A stretch of 64,000 nucleotides of DNA from Theobroma cacao (taxonomy: Eukaryota; Streptophyta; Magnoliopsida; Malvales; Malvaceae). Position 1 is the stretch's first letter. Each line of letters starts with the position of its first letter. Where the stretch lies: contig NC_030853.1 in NCBI RefSeq assembly GCF_000208745.1, positions 12,575,949-12,639,948 of the forward strand. The letters run 5' to 3'. The position numbers and the translations under genes are program-made. Shown piece by piece: positions 26,359 to 39,634 of the stretch. The notes beneath the pieces are model-generated. The model had not been told where the DNA came from. It saw nothing but the letters and a program-made list of their open reading frames with translations, and ran no database searches.

Positions 26359-26538
26359 TCACTACAGCGAGATTTTGGTCATAAAACAGAAAGTTTCTAG
26401 CTGCAACGAGAATGAATCTCGGTGCAGCGAGAAGCTACAGTACCTTTCTCACTGCAGCAAGAATCGATTTTCGCTGTAGTGAATTTTTGGCTAGCCAACC
26501 CCTTCAAAACCCGAGAGTTTCTCATTGCAGCGAGAATC
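26359..26538. repeat. Cluster of CTGCAGCGAG-type palindromic motifs in family-B LTR
   Basis: Several spaced copies in about 180 bases of imperfect CTCGCTGCAGCGAG variants (ACTACAGCGAG, GGTGCAGCGAG, ATTGCAGCGAG, CGCTGTAGTGA). The same cluster occurs at 50321-50361 and 56860-57010 in other family-B copies. Confidence 0.7.
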
Positions 26539-26675
26539 AAAACATCAAGAAAAAGGTTTCCTTTTCCCTTAAAACAAAGCCATCCTGCCAAATAACAAAA
26601 GCAACATGTAACACATGCAAACTCCCAAATTTCAACAAATCAAATGTTCACATTTTTACATTACAACCATATACC

Positions 26676-26676
26676 A

Positions 26677-26711
<35 letters not shown>
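26676..26711. repeat. TA microsatellite in family-B LTR
   Basis: About 18 TA units with one or two interruptions. Related tracts occur at 28326-28350, 35336-35355, 50537-50556 and 56464-56479 in the same LTR position. Confidence 0.85.
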
Positions 26712-26713
<2 letters not shown>

Positions 26714-27619
26714 ATCATCATGTACACCCTCCCACCATCATTATCTCATATGCAACGGCTTATGCGCACTCCCACTCGCACATAGCCGAGTCAGCAACGG
26801 CTTATGTGCACTTCTACTTGCACATAGCTAGGTCCACATCAACATACAAAGAAGCACCCAATGCATATTATCATATTGTGATAACACATAAAACGTTGTA
26901 TAGCACATTTTCACAATATAAAATCACTTCACCAAAGGCTTGTTCCCAAGGTACATTTTCAAAGACAAGTTGGATAAAATCATTCACATTCCCCAAAACA
27001 AGTTTGAAATGCAAGTCCACTCACCGGTATATTGTTTAGCCTTTCGCTGACTCTATTTCCCCTAATTGTCCAAATGGGATGATGGAGCTTCCTTGAAACC
27101 TACCATCACATTAACATCACTATTATGTTTATTCACATACTATAAACTCTAAAAGTTATCTCTTAACTAGCTTTCAATTGCCATTTTAAATGGCTAGATA
27201 TGTTCACTACCTAATCACATAAGAGTCAATACACAATCTCAACAATAAACTCACAAATCAATCACTAAACATTATCAACTCTAAAAACTCAATTCTAATT
27301 TACTACTCACCTTGATAGCTTCGTAACTTTGAAATTCTTTCCAACAATTCCCAAGCTTATTATAGGGCTTTCTTTCTCTTTTTCTCTCTAAACACTTAGC
27401 TAGTGAGAGAAAGTATGGAAGTAGGATTTTTCAAGGATTTTAAAGTGAGAGAGTGAAAGAATACAAGGGTTCTAGTCAAAAGGGCTCAAAGGTATGAAAA
27501 CTAGAGCTAGAGAGAGAAAATTATGCAAGCTCCATATCAAGCTTCCATGGAGGTTGGAAGTAACGTGAATTGAGAGAAGAAGAAGCTGCTAGAATTTCAA
27601 GAAGCTGTTGGAAGAAAGA

Positions 27620-27629
27620 GATATTTATA
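27620..27629 (-). promoter_or_regulatory. TATA-like box of family-B LTR
   Basis: TATAAATATC on the minus strand, matched exactly at 55662-55671 on plus in the other family-B solo LTR, each followed by a CT-rich leader. Confidence 0.6.
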
Positions 27630-29073
27630 GCTCAAGCTTATCCACTCCAATTAAATTACCAAAATGCCCCTCCATAAATTAACTTATTCTCCTCCAATCT
27701 TTTATTCAATCTTTTTGCTCTTTTGACACTGGGACAAGGTCCATAATGGTCTAGAAATGTTTGGGTTCATGAACACTTAAAAATTTTGATCCTAAGATGA
27801 AAAATGACCATTTTGTCCCTGTTGTGAAAATCATCAAGATTTTTGTTTCCTTGTCATTTTACCCATATTTTCATCATTCATTTATGCCTTAGGCCTACTT
27901 AGGCCATAATATTGTTTAAAATCTTACTTTTATGGGTTTAGTAAGGAAATGATGAAATTACCCCTAATCAGGGATATCACGTATGCTTCCCTTTACGAGT
28001 CTATAAAGGTCAAGGTCTCACACATATATTATGTGGATATGAATGTTATGCCTCGAATGATAATGTTGTATGATAACTATAATCGTGTGTGTGCAATATG
28101 GGAGTGCACATGACCGTGCCCCTAGTGTGTGGTGTGGGAGTGCACATGCCGATGATGATGTGGTGTGGGAGTGTACATGATATTTGCCATGTGCGGTGTG
28201 GAAGTGTACATGAGAATATCAGTTATGTGTGGTGTGGGAGTGCACATGAGCTGAGTTGAGGATGGTGGTTGTATGCGTTGAACCATGTTGACTAGTGTGG
28301 GAATGATCTTGATATATTTGATGAATGTTTAAATATATATATATATATACACAAAATGTATACATGAATTCTTACACGCCTGTGTACCTGCCCTGTAGAG
28401 CAAGGATGTTTAGAAAATGAAATGTGATTGCATTGATTATTGAAAGTTGAATTTCCTAAGTGTTTTAAAACGAGTTAAACGTCAACATGTTATCAAGTTG
28501 TTTATGATATACAAATTGCATGGTTTTAAAATGAGTGCATCATGTTTTTGAAAACCTTCTGTATCGTTTGCTTGTTCCCTTCCTGTGTTCACTCACTGGG
28601 TTTATACTCATTCTTTTCAACTTCATGTTTTAGCTTTCAGGTTCGAAGATAGTTGGATCTTAGGTAGAGGTGCTTCCTCCTGTTCATCGTACGGTAGGTT
28701 TACCAAGACACTCCATGACAATACCCACGCCAGAGTCACTCCACTGATAGTCAAGGTCTTTTGTATGTGTATATGGTTATTTAAATGTAATTCGTGAGAT
28801 TTGTTGTAAACACTGTATGTTTGGTTTGCATGATAATGTTGCCACAAGTTGGCAAATGGTAATATTATTTTGTGAATGGTATATGTTCGATTACCATGAT
28901 TTATTCTTGAGAAGCAATTATTTTTGAAAACTATGAATTAAGAACTTTAGAGGTAAATGACGGACAAAGGGTCTAATGAACAAGTTTTCATAGAAAGGCT
29001 TGCTTTGGCCTTGTGGGCCATGCCTATTGGGTCCATGCGTCAGTCATGGCTCGAGATTTGGGCTGTGACAAGT

Positions 29074-29085
29074 TGGTATCAGAGC
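29074..29085 (+). other. Primer binding site, initiator-Met tRNA type
   Basis: TGGTATCAGAGC three bases after the LTR end at 29070. This is the standard plant tRNA-iMet binding site; it fixes plus orientation and the 3' edge of the 5' LTR. Confidence 0.92.
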
Positions 29086-29310
29086 TCTAGGTTTAGTTGA
29101 GTCCTAAGGAATCTTGTGTCTGTTAGCAGAGTTGTAGGAGTCTGTGCAGAGTCTCATCCTTAGATTGTGGGTGTGCAACACAAGCTAAGGGTAGGAGGCT
29201 ACATAGGCCCCTAATTCATTAGAAACCTACATATTCCTATGATGTATGAATGGCTAAGTAATTAACGTTTGGTTGCGTATAGGTTTAGAAGTGCGCCTGT
29301 TGCACACGCC

Positions 29311-29821
29311 ATGTCTAGAAGTGACAGTAGTTCAGATGCCCCTCATAGTACTAGCGAGGGATCGCTAAATTTCATTGCTAGAAGCCAGTGGCACCCTAAT
29401 CTAGGTAGTCAGGAAAGTAGCCAGTCCCGGATTCCTATTGGATGGATTCCACCAGGATTGGAAATAATATTTTGTAGTGGGGAAAGCCTCGAAAGTAGTG
29501 AAAACCTTGAAAGTGAGGCAAGCACTAAGACTTGGGAAGGCATAAAAAATTTCTTTTTGGCAATGTTTGAGTAAACGTTTAAGGAGAGGTGACAGAGGCA
29601 ATGGCAAGAAGAAGTTATCGTCCTAGGAAGGTGTCAACTGTCTGAGACTTTCCTCCTAGTTGTGGGAGAGCTGCTGCACTTGTCAGTAGGGAGGAATTTG
29701 AGAGGCAACAGCAAGCTTGGAAGAATAGGAACCAAGAGGATGAAGAGGATCCTAAAGAGGACCTAGAGGAGGATCCATCAATGTGTTCAGATCAAGGTGA
29801 CGATGATCTTAGTGACACTTA
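29311..29821 (+). pseudogene. Conserved small ORF of the non-autonomous element (broken)
   Basis: A frame from ATG 29311 to the stop at 29572-29574 contains IPIGWIPPGLEIIF. A second frame from ATG 29601 contains YRPRKV, then a TGA, then DFPPSCGRAAALVS, EEDPKED and an acidic end stopping near 29821. Both blocks reappear in order on the minus strand at 41848-42353 as IPIGWVPLGSEIIF and YRPRKV...DFPPSYGRGAVPVS...DEEDPQEAED, where they share one frame. The progenitor therefore seems to have coded one protein of roughly 150-170 residues. I do not recognise a domain. It lies about 230 bases after the primer binding site, where gag normally starts. Product and function unknown; a gag relic is possible. 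Confidence 0.6.
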
Positions 29822-32800
29822 ATATTTTCGTTGAATTTCGTATTACTTTAAGTATGGGTAAATGCAGTGTGAACTAAGTAGTATATGCTATATGTATAAA
29901 GGATTTAAGAGTTGGCTTTTATGTTTATATGACTCAAACGTATTATGAAGTAGTTATTTTAATTACCTAAGGCATATTGGAATCTTCATGCTTGACCGAT
30001 GTAGATTAGCACTATAATGTTTAAGGAAAGATATTCACCCTAGTGGAGTGGTTGGTAGCTTTAGGCAATTATTAAAGGTTGACGTAGAAAGTCATTAACG
30101 ACTCAAGCAACTACAAGACTTGACAATAAATATGTTTTGTAGTATTATGAAATGGTTACCAATAAACGTGATGGACTTTTGAGTGGTAACCCTAGTTTTT
30201 AACAAGATATAAAATGTCGTTTGAATTGATAATGTTTATTGGAAATTATCATTTATCAGGGTATGTGGGTTTTTGGCATTATTTTGAATATGAAAATAAA
30301 TAAATAAAGTCCTAGTTTATGGGGCAAGTTGTATCAAAGACGTTGACTTTCGAGTAAACACATTGAACTAGGGGAATATGTTATAATAAGAGAGTTCAAT
30401 GTGTCGTAAGTGCATGGGATATCATGAGATAGCGTGGTAAGGCCAACAATCAATCGTAGGATTGTGGAACTAGAAATCTTAATTACAGTTACAATTTTGA
30501 AATGATGTGGGAGCAATCCATGAGATTATAGGTGATACTTTGAATGGTTAACGTGCTTAATGTCGAGGATTGTAACCTTAAGTATTGAGGGAATTGTAAA
30601 ATGATGGTAAGAATGGAGGCACATGGTGCCATGACATTATAAAATGATAATTGGGCACAAATATAGACCATTAAAGGTAAATCATGGAACTTGGGAAAGA
30701 TGAATTCTTGATTTAATAAAGATTGTGAGTATAAAGTGTGGAGAAAGATGAACTATTTTCATAGTTTTTGTATTAAAAGTCAACAAATTATTTGAGTTAC
30801 AGGACAAGAAAGACAATTAATTATGAATGGTAAGAATTGTGGGATGCCATAATTAGTGAATAATTGTGTGTGTGGTGTTATATATAAATATATTGTGAAG
30901 TCATTGCACAATATAGAAAGGATGTCATAAGGTGGGGACTTAATGATTGATGATAAGTGTTAAAAGATAATATGAGTTGAAAGTATTAACTTGGCCTAGT
31001 GCATATGATAAGCAAAGAGAATATATACATGCTTATGGAAATTGTGGCATAGGCTTAAAGGATAGCCATGCTGCTGAGAATGATTAGTGTGGTAGCCTTG
31101 AAAGTAGAAGAATCAATTTGATAAAGTAAATTCCAGCAAGTGCAACGTCACAGCGTTGACTTCCTAACATTGCCACGTTAAAAACCCCTCATGGCTAGAA
31201 AGCGCGAGCAAATTGTGAGTGGCATGAAGATGAAACTCACAAGTTGAATTATGGTCATTGGTCTTGATGTTGAGCTTTGTTATTTGGAGTTTTAAGAGCA
31301 TTGGGAAAGTGTTTATATGAGTGAATTGAAAAGTTTCTTTATTGTCTTATATATTGGCATGTAAGTAAAAGAGAAGTTAGAGAGTTCTCGAGATGGCTAC
31401 ATTGAGATAAACTACCATGTGAAGTATTAAGATGAATAATATGTTGACTAAAGTCAAATCCTAAGAAATAAAGGAGACAAGAGACTAAGCCTTGTTAAAG
31501 GCTAAGGAAAAAGTGAGTGAAAAGTTAGATGAATGTATGAGACATCTACAAGGGATGTCAATACCAAGTGATGAAATTGTGAATAAAGGATTACAAGGGT
31601 GGCATAGCAAATGAGTTAATATAAAGTATTGCTATGAGGATTTACAAATCTTGTCTTGACTTAGTTGAATGAAGAGGATTAGTAGCAACACAAGGCCAAT
31701 TATGTGGCATGCTAGAAACCCATGAAGATGAATTGAAGTATGAATAGATGAGCATGCATTCAAATATCTTGGTAAATAAGTGTATGCCTTTTTGGAATGA
31801 TATGCTCGAAATGTTCAAGAGCAAATAAGTGATTAACTGTTTCGGGAATGCATGAACATCCTTTAGAAAGAATTAACAATCATACACAAGAAGTATAATT
31901 TGTGGGATTTTGAAACTTGCTAAGGAGCCTAACGGCTAAACCACGGGTTATGTGATTGTATGTGGTAAGACATAAGTTTAAGGTGGGTATCTGCAAGGAA
32001 ATACTCAAAAGGAATCCTGCTATGAATCTTGTGAAAACAAGCACTAAGTCACGTTGTTACAAAAAGGAAGCTGTAAGCTGAAAGTGACATTCGTAATGAC
32101 ATTAAGAAGTACTTGAGAAAAACCTTGTTTCAAGTCTTGCAATATCAAGTACAAATTGTAAATTGGCTAAGGGAGAATGGTGTTATATTAATATGAAAGA
32201 ATGGTACAAAAGACGATTGAAGGTAACCTTGATAATGATGTCAGATAATGAAAACCTCCTAATGTATTATGGAAATTGAAATTCGAAAATGCATGAGGCA
32301 TTCATAATTCAAATGAGTCTAAGTCTTAAGTGACTAATTAATATCAAAATGCAATAAGGATATAATATATATATATGTTAAGGGTATGAAAGATAATCAA
32401 GAAATAGGGATGACCTTTGGGAATTGTGGTATTGCATAAGATGCAATGATCAAGTAAAGATGAATCTTTGAAGGATCAATGAGATTATAAAGCATATACG
32501 GATACTGGATTACAATTTATTGAAAATGACATTTGTCAAGTGAGATGTGATTAATGACATTGTGATGTAAGGAAATATAGTACAATGAAACTTAAGCATA
32601 TACTTGGAAATGATATAAATGGTATGAAGTTATGCATAGGCATAATAAGAATTCGTATAGATTACGTAAGGAAAAACTTATGGTAAGGTGCAAGTGGAAT
32701 GATAATGTAAACATCTAAAAAGGGCAATCTGAAATTGATTGTACTCTAATGTTCATAGATAAAATATGAGAATATTAACATGAACTATGAGAATTATTAT

Positions 32801-33658
32801 ATTGAATCTTGGTTATGGATGGGAACAAATAAAGGGAAATTTAGTTCGAAGGCATTTGAAGACAAGGATTCCCACACATAATAAGGAATGTTGATACTTA
32901 AATGTGTATGTACATATGTATGTGTGGAGTTGATGATGTGACCAACTAAAGTGAAGAATTATTCTTAGTGATTCGAGATTTGAACTTAATACATTTGATG
33001 AGCTGTATAAATAATACAATGATAAGAAATCCCATCAGAAATTGAGCTATGTTGACATAAGGAAATTTTGGAGCAATAGTCAAAGAAATGATATCAAGGA
33101 AACGTAACCTGTAGCGTGGTTAAGTCATACAAGATGGACTAATATGAATAAGAAGATTTGAGTTGTATAAATACAAGACAAACATGAAGCATGAGGGAAT
33201 GGTTGAAAGATTCAACTCCCCATAATGTTGGAAATATGTATAGAAATGAATAGGGCATGTTCATAATGCCATAAGTTATGTAATAGTGTATGGAGATAAG
33301 GTGAATGAATGAATGTCGAGAAGTTTGACAAGGAATGAAGTAATAAGATGGTGATTAGGTATACATAAGTAAATATAATATGTGATCGAAATCAGTATGA
33401 TTGAGAAGGAGTTATGGTTCAAATTTAATGATGGTGATAAAGGCATACTCGACGTTTTAATATAAGAGATAATGATTGTGAAAGGTACCTCTGATTTGAT
33501 TCTAAAAGATGATAATAGACATAAGTGAAGTATTCTAGTCAAATTGGAGGTAAACGAGATGAATAAATCAAAATTCCCTATAAGGAAGGAATTGAATAAG
33601 ATCATAGAATAAGATTAATAGCCCGACACCGACGTGAATTCGAGAACGAATTCTATTT

Positions 33659-33671
33659 AAGTGGAGGAGAC
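33659..33671 (+). other. Polypurine tract of the 18-kb element
   Basis: AAGTGGAGGAGAC directly before LTR start TGTAATACCCCG at 33672, preceded by GAATTCGAGAACGAATTC-like sequence usual at Tekay/Del 3' ends. Confidence 0.85.
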
Positions 33672-36600
33672 TGTAATACCCCGTACCTCCGTATAGTAGT
33701 CAACATAACCGTATCGATAACGAAGGGTTAAATTTAAGAGTCAAAGAGCGGTGACGGGTGAAAGAAATATTCTACAGTAAAATAATCCGCATGCGAGGGA
33801 ATAATAAATAAATAATAATATTTTATTGAGGATGAATTAGCGAGATAAAAAGTGATTTAGAAGTGAATCGAGGCATAATAAGGTTTTTTGGGTACCAAGG
33901 AGACAAGTAAACATTTTTGGAATAAAATAATATTAAAATATTAATATTTTATTCGATATCGAAATTAGTCATAAGGGGGAGTATATGGTCAACCTAAGTG
34001 GGGGAGAAGAAGAACGAGGAAATTTCGGAGAAAAATGACTTAGTGGAGCCATGTGTCTTTATTAAGTAAAGCTAGCACGGGTAAGTATATATTTAAATAT
34101 TATGGTAATACCACGTTGAAGTGCGAACTTGATATTTTATTGCTACAAGTGTTAAGGAAGAAAAATAGAAAGAAATTGGAATTAAAAGATTCTGGGAGGA
34201 CTTAATTAAAAAGGGTAAAAACTTTGGAAGGCAAAATGGTAATTTTGCCATTAGTTTGGTCAAAGCTTCCAAAGGAAGCTTTGACTCTTATCTTCTTCTT
34301 CTTCATACTCCCACACCATTTTCTCTCTCCACCATGAAAAATCAATTTTCTTTCATTTTCTTTTCCTTGTTTTCTTTTCCTTTCCTTTTTTTTCTTACAT
34401 CTTCCTTCTCCTAACTTCTTGGGCACCAAAACCCACAACTTTTAACCTTAATTTTCAGCACAACCAAACCCTAGGAGAGAGAAAAAAAAATCTCTCTTTC
34501 TTTCCTTCATTTTTAAAGCTAAAAGGTTAGTATTTTCAACTCTTGAATTTTAGATATGGGTTATATTTTCAGATTTTATTTCCTAATTTCTTCAAATTCT
34601 TTTTCTTGTAAATATTATGTTTTTGTTGATCTTTATGCCTCCAAGCTCACCAAGGTAAAGAATCTTTAAATTGGAATAGTTGGTATAGTGGGTTGTGAAT
34701 TAGACTAGAATTCTAGGTTAAATATTAGGCTAGAATGTAGTTTATCTAGTGTGTGTTTATTATAATTATTGAGTTCAAATTTATGATATATTTGAAGCTA
34801 TTATTGTTTATTGGCAAATATAGGTTTTAATGGTACTTCAAGACTTAACTTGGGGTAAAGCCTTATTGGTGCTAATTTTGTAAGGTGGCATTACCAAGGT
34901 GAGTGAACTTGCATTAAAATGTTTAGGGATAAATGCATATGTGTTTGATTGAATCACTTGAAATATTTTATTAGTCTTTTCTTTAAAATGTGCATGGGAA
35001 CAAGCCCTTTGATGAAACGTTTTTATGCTGTGAAATATGTAATATAATGAAGCCATGTGTTCCTATATTATGTGGATATGAATGTTATGCCTTGAATGAT
35101 AATTTTGTATGATAACTATAACTGTGCATGTGTAGTGTGGGAGTGCACGTGACGGTGCCGGTGGTGTATGGTGTGGGAGTGCACATGCCGGTGATGATGT
35201 GGTGTGGGAGTGTACATGATATTTGCCATGTGCGGTGTAGGAGTGCACATGAGTTGAGTTGAGGATGGTGGTTGTATGCGTTGAGCCATGTTTACTGGTG
35301 TGGAAATGATCTTGATATATTTGATGAATATTTTAATATATATATATATATATACAAAATGTATACATGAATTCTTACACGCTTGTGTACCTACCCTGTA
35401 GAGCCGGGATGTTTGGAGAATAAAATGTGATTGCATTAATTATTGAAAGTTGAATTTCCTAAGTGTTTTAAAATGAGATAAATGTCAACATGGTATCGAG
35501 TTGTTTATGATATACAAATTGCATGGTTTTAAAATGAGTGCATCATGTTTTCGAAAACCTTCCGTATCGTTTGCTTGTTCCCTTCCTATGTTCACTCACT
35601 GGGTTTATACTCATTCTTTTCAACTTCATGTTTTAGTTTTTAGGTTCGAAGGTAGTTGGATCCTAGGTAGAGGTGTTTCCTCCTGTTCATCATATGGTAG
35701 GTTTACTATGACACTCTATGATAGTACCCATACCAGAGTCACTCCGCTGATAGTCAAAGTCTTTTGTATGTGTATATGGTTATTTAAATGTAATTCGTGA
35801 GATTTGTTGTCACAACCCGAAACTTTCATCTGGCTCGTGACAATCGCCGCGAAGCCTCGACAGACATTTTTCACCCCGAATGCCAATCGAAACCTCACAA
35901 GGCTCTCGTATCAGCTTTCTCACTTCCCCAGTGAGCAATAGTTGTCAAATATCGTAATTCGAAGGATTACGAGTCATTTCCAAATCAGAACATAACATAT
36001 TGTTTCCTGGTTCACAAGGGCCTTTTCGTCATTTTTCGTCAAAAATCTCAAAACTTGTTAAAAATGTAGTAGATAAGCAGAAAATATATATTTAGTGATT
36101 TAAAAACAAATTAAGTATCTAAAACGTTCATTTGAAGTGAAAATTTAACCATTTGAATATAATAAAAATATTCAATAAAATAAACTATTTTCTTGTAAAA
36201 TAATTTTTATAAAGCTATCGATAAATAATTCTTATAGCGTAAAAGTTAATTATATTCATATATACTATAAAGCAAATAACCAAAGCATAAAATTACTTTT
36301 ACAGCGACACGTGGACCTACATCTAACAAAAATGTATCGAAAGCTGAAAACCTACAGCTTTTGCCAATTCAAGTCTAAATGAAGGTCCTTGTCAAAGTCA
36401 GCTAACTATGGAATTCCTCGAGCCTGAAATGTGAGGAAATGAGGGTGGTGAGATTATAAAATCTCAGTGAGTAAACAGACACCATCTAAACTATCTAAAG
36501 GCGAGTAAATGGAGACGAATTAAAATAAGTCATCATAATGTAATTTCATTACCATTCAACTCATTTCAACCAAATAAACAAATAGGCTTATGATTTCCTA

Positions 36601-38801
36601 AAAAGCTTGGCTCGTGCCAAAAATCATTCTCATACTCAGTTATTAGGGATACCTTGATTGAGGGTTATCCCAACCAAGTCTACTAAGACTGTTAAATGCC
36701 TTTACATCCGAAATTTTAGCTATGCCTTGGCGTTGGCTGAGTCTCACTCTCACGCGGTGGTCCACGTGAAGTGCACTCAAATCTTTACCTCAGGAGATAC
36801 TTTATCCAACATCTCCCCCAGAAGGTAAATATATAATTGGGTTACCGTGCCCCTCTCATAGGCAGTCCATGAAAACCCCCACCACTGCAGTGACTATGGA
36901 TTATTTTATTTGCCACCTGATTTATAAAATCACAATTTTTCCTAAAACATAGCAATTTACCATTTAAACCCATTTTCCATAAAATCACACAATTGTATAA
37001 AACTACTCTAGATAATTAAGACGATAATAAGTTTACTCACAATTCTAAGAGTCGATGTACTCCTAATCCTAGTCTCCAAGCACAATCTCTGTACTTTTAC
37101 CAGTGTAATTTACTCACCACCTATCCACAATGTACAATACATAATTCACCACATCAATGCTTGACCATTATAAAATCAATTCAGGCTCGGTGTATATGCA
37201 TGATATGATATGCAACTTATCCGACTACAGCTTAAATGCAGTGCTGACCTAATTCGGCCTATTACCCGATTAAATGATAATTATGTCCGATTTGGCTCCA
37301 AATTGCTCCATTTCATTTCTAATATTTCAATTCACTAAATACAATTCCAATAATCTAAAATTCAGCCTAACAACCCTCACAATTCTTCTTGAAAATTTTG
37401 GCCATTGTGGTGCACTATCACTAAAAATTTTCCCATTCCATTTTCTCACCATAAATCATCATTTCATCAATTTTCAACCAATTCACGTGATCACAAAATC
37501 AATTCACTACTTCTACACTTCACATAGGATTCGGCCATTGAAGGTTCATGGGGAAAATGGATTCTTTTCTTGTTATTTTGTTTCTAAACATGCTTAGCTA
37601 ACTAAAAACATTAACATAACTTAGAATCAAATCAATCTAACATCACTCTCTCTCCATACCCATTCCAATCAGCCATGAATTCATCATGAAAACATGTAAT
37701 TTAACCATGGAAAATGAGGAGAAATGCATGGGAAAGGTAGATCACAAGTCAAAATCAAGAAATTTTACCTTTTGTCACTTGTTTCTTTGAATTTTCACCA
37801 ATTTTCCCTTGAATTTCTCCACCTAGGGTTTGTTCTTCCTTGGTTTCTCTTCTCTTCTAGTTTGGCTGACCACTATGGGAGAAATGGGTTGATTTTTATG
37901 CCTTTTTATAAAGAAACAATAAAATAATAAAAGCATGACACATGGCATTTCCTTATTGGTTCAAATTTTAAATATTTGACTTTTAATTCTTTAATTCTCC
38001 ACCACACATTTCTCATGTTTATCCATTTTCATGATAATAAAATCCCTTAGTCTTGACAAGTGTCGGGGGTGAAAATTTACCGATTTGCCCCCGAAGTGGC
38101 AAAATTACCATTTCACCTCTTACTCTAAATTATACCAGAATTAAAATTTTTCACTTATAAACCTCAAATCATACTCCAGTACTCAAATCATACTCCAATA
38201 AGTCAAATGGAGCCAAAACAATCTTTTCTAAAATTCCCATTTTGTCCCCAAGTGGCAAATGACCATTTTACCCCTAGATAGTGAAAATTTTGATTTGACT
38301 CCAAATTGATCCTCGAACTCCGAATTACCATTTTGAGTCATCCTTGGACTGTGAAACTCTTAATTTCACCTTAAAATCCCTATTTTAATTAGTTCGAGGT
38401 ATAAATCGACTTACTTGTACTTCTAAGCACAATACCGACTTTTAAATATTCTTTCGGGGCTGTTCAAATATACAATCACTCTATCAATCTCATGTGTAAC
38501 ATGGTAGATAATTTAAGGCTAGGCTTGACATTTGTTGTAAACACTGTATGTTTGGTTTGCATGATAATGTCGCCACAAGTTGGCAAATGGTAATATTATT
38601 TTGCGAATGGTATATGTTCGGTTACCATGATTTATTTTTGAGAAGCAATTATTTTTGAAAACTATGAATTAAGAACTTTAGAGGTAAATGAGGGACAGAG
38701 GGTTTAATGAACAAGTTTTCATAGAAAGGCTTGCTTGGGCCCAGTGAGTCATGCCTATTGAGTCCATGCGCCGGTCATGGCTCGAGATTTAGGCTGTGAC
38801 A
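33672..38801 (+). mobile_element. 3' LTR of the 18-kb element, split by a family-A solo LTR
   Basis: Pieces 33672-35807 and 38536-38801. Starts TGTAATACCCCGTACC, ends AGGCTGTGACA. It shows the simple, unfolded order of the segment that is inverted and duplicated in the 5' LTR. It carries the GTGGGAGTGCACATG repeats (35115-35255) and the CTCACTGGGTTTATACTCA module (35595-35614). Confidence 0.9.
35808..38530 (-). mobile_element. Family-A solo LTR, 2.72 kb, nested in the 3' LTR
   Basis: Starts TGTCACAACCCGAAAC and ends AGGCTTGACA, with a perfect duplication tttgt at 35803-35807 and 38531-38535. The 5' LTR lacks it and reads GAGATTTGTTGTAAACAC across the site (about 28798-28812). TATA-like box TATAAAAAGG at 37901-37910 (minus). 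Confidence 0.93.
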
Positions 38802-39634
38802 CTTTATAACATTCACAATCTCCTAGAATTTCTACCAGCTCGTGCCTTCCATAAATTTACGTTTAAAATAAATCAACACGTATTTATATATATTGTATAG
38901 AAAGTTTAAAATGTACACCCCTTACTCACTTAACAATAGCGAGACGCTACGTCGCTATTGATTCGTGTACGTAAATAACTAATCCTATTTGCCAAATACT
39001 CCTTACCTCGTCCGACACGCCACCACAGCTCATTTCCTTTTTTAACACGTTTCCTAGCAATCATTCAAACCCAATTCACTTATGTACTCATCCATGGTAG
39101 CAAATCAACTAATAAATTCTTAACTAGGTTTCCATAGTTAATTAATGCTTACACAATCATACTTGGTTGCAATTATAAATCTATTTTCATCAAGCACTTT
39201 TCTAAGTTTGCATGCACCACAATTTACATTCATATGCTGCCAACAATTGCACAATTATTCCTCACAATATTAAACTAACCGTAGGCCTCAAAAAGTAGTA
39301 TCAAACTTACCATTGTTCTTTCACCTTAAATCCATTAGACACCCACGGGTTTGGTGGCTTGCATGTCACCAAATTTCCTCCAAATCTAGCTGATCTTTGC
39401 TACCACAAGATATTTATCGTAGTCATCAACTCATTTTCAAAGATTACTCAAGCTAAAAACCAAAATCTTTACCTTTCCTTGCTTGAATCACAAAATTGAG
39501 CTTAATACCTCCATTGACACTCCACGGGTTCTCTCTCTTGAATTTGAAGACTCTTTGATTGATGAAAGAACACAAATTTAGAAAGTGAGGGAGGAAACCT
39601 CAGGGTTTCTCTTAATTTTGTGCAAACCGTGCCT

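Larger units (their letters stand above)
22435..28022 (-). mobile_element. Family-B solo LTR, about 2.5 kb, split by a family-C solo LTR
   Basis: Pieces 22435-22443 and 25508-28022 form an LTR from TGTCACGA...CCCAAATTTCGGGCC to AGGTCTCACA. Flanks are cctat (22430-22434) and catat (28023-28027), a 4/5 duplication. The 3' LTR of the same outer element, which lacks this insert, reads TTCCTATATTATGTGG across the site, giving an empty-site control. It contains a cluster of CTGCAGCGAG-type motifs (26359-26538), a TA microsatellite (26676-26711), two 43-bp-type repeats (26755-26832) and a TATA-like box (27620-27629, minus). Confidence 0.85.
20801..29070 (+). mobile_element. 5' LTR of the 18-kb element, with nested insertions
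   Basis: LTR sequence is 20801-22434 plus 28028-29070. It starts TGTAATAACCCGG and ends GGGCTGTGACA just before the primer binding site. The part 21058-21595 is folded back on itself compared with the 3' LTR. Near the 3' end lie the minisatellite-like GTGGGAGTGCACATG repeats (28090-28255), a TA microsatellite (about 28326-28350), the CTCACTGGGTTTATACTCA module (28591-28610) and an acceptor-like CTTTCAG ending at 28640. Confidence 0.88.
29071..33671 (+). mobile_element. Internal region of the 18-kb element, no gag-pol
   Basis: 4.6 kb between primer binding site and polypurine tract. The only coding-like part is the small ORF region 29311-29821. From about 29830 to 33671 it is AT-rich and stop-dense, without protease, reverse transcriptase, RNase H or integrase motifs, yet it aligns by eye with family-C internal sequence on the other strand (for example the CTAAACCACGGGTTATGTG phrase near 31938 and its reverse complement near 18770). 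A large non-coding internal region is the mark of a non-autonomous LTR derivative. Confidence 0.8.
20801..38801 (+). mobile_element. Complete non-autonomous Tekay-like element with both LTRs
   Basis: Flanked by a perfect duplication cttta at 20796-20800 and 38802-38806. Structure: 5' LTR 20801-29070 (carrying nested 22435-28022), primer binding site 29074-29085, internal region 29071-33671 without gag-pol, polypurine tract 33659-33671, 3' LTR 33672-38801 (carrying nested 35808-38530). Without inserts the LTRs are about 2.7 and 2.4 kb; the 5' one is longer because of an inverted duplication. LTRs start TGTAATA(C/A)CC and end GGGCTGTGACA or AGGCTGTGACA. It depends on an autonomous relative for enzymes. 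LTR divergence visible by eye marks it as not recent. Confidence 0.9.

Noticed and set aside
29074..29085. tRNA-Met-like string
   Set aside because: Only the 12-base primer-binding match is present; there is no cloverleaf, so it is not a tRNA gene. The same holds for 42573-42591 and 63199-63212.
33276..33605. 109-codon minus-strand open frame in the internal region of the 18-kb element
   Set aside because: Low-complexity AT-rich reading on the antisense strand, not conserved in the family-C counterpart near 17 kb.
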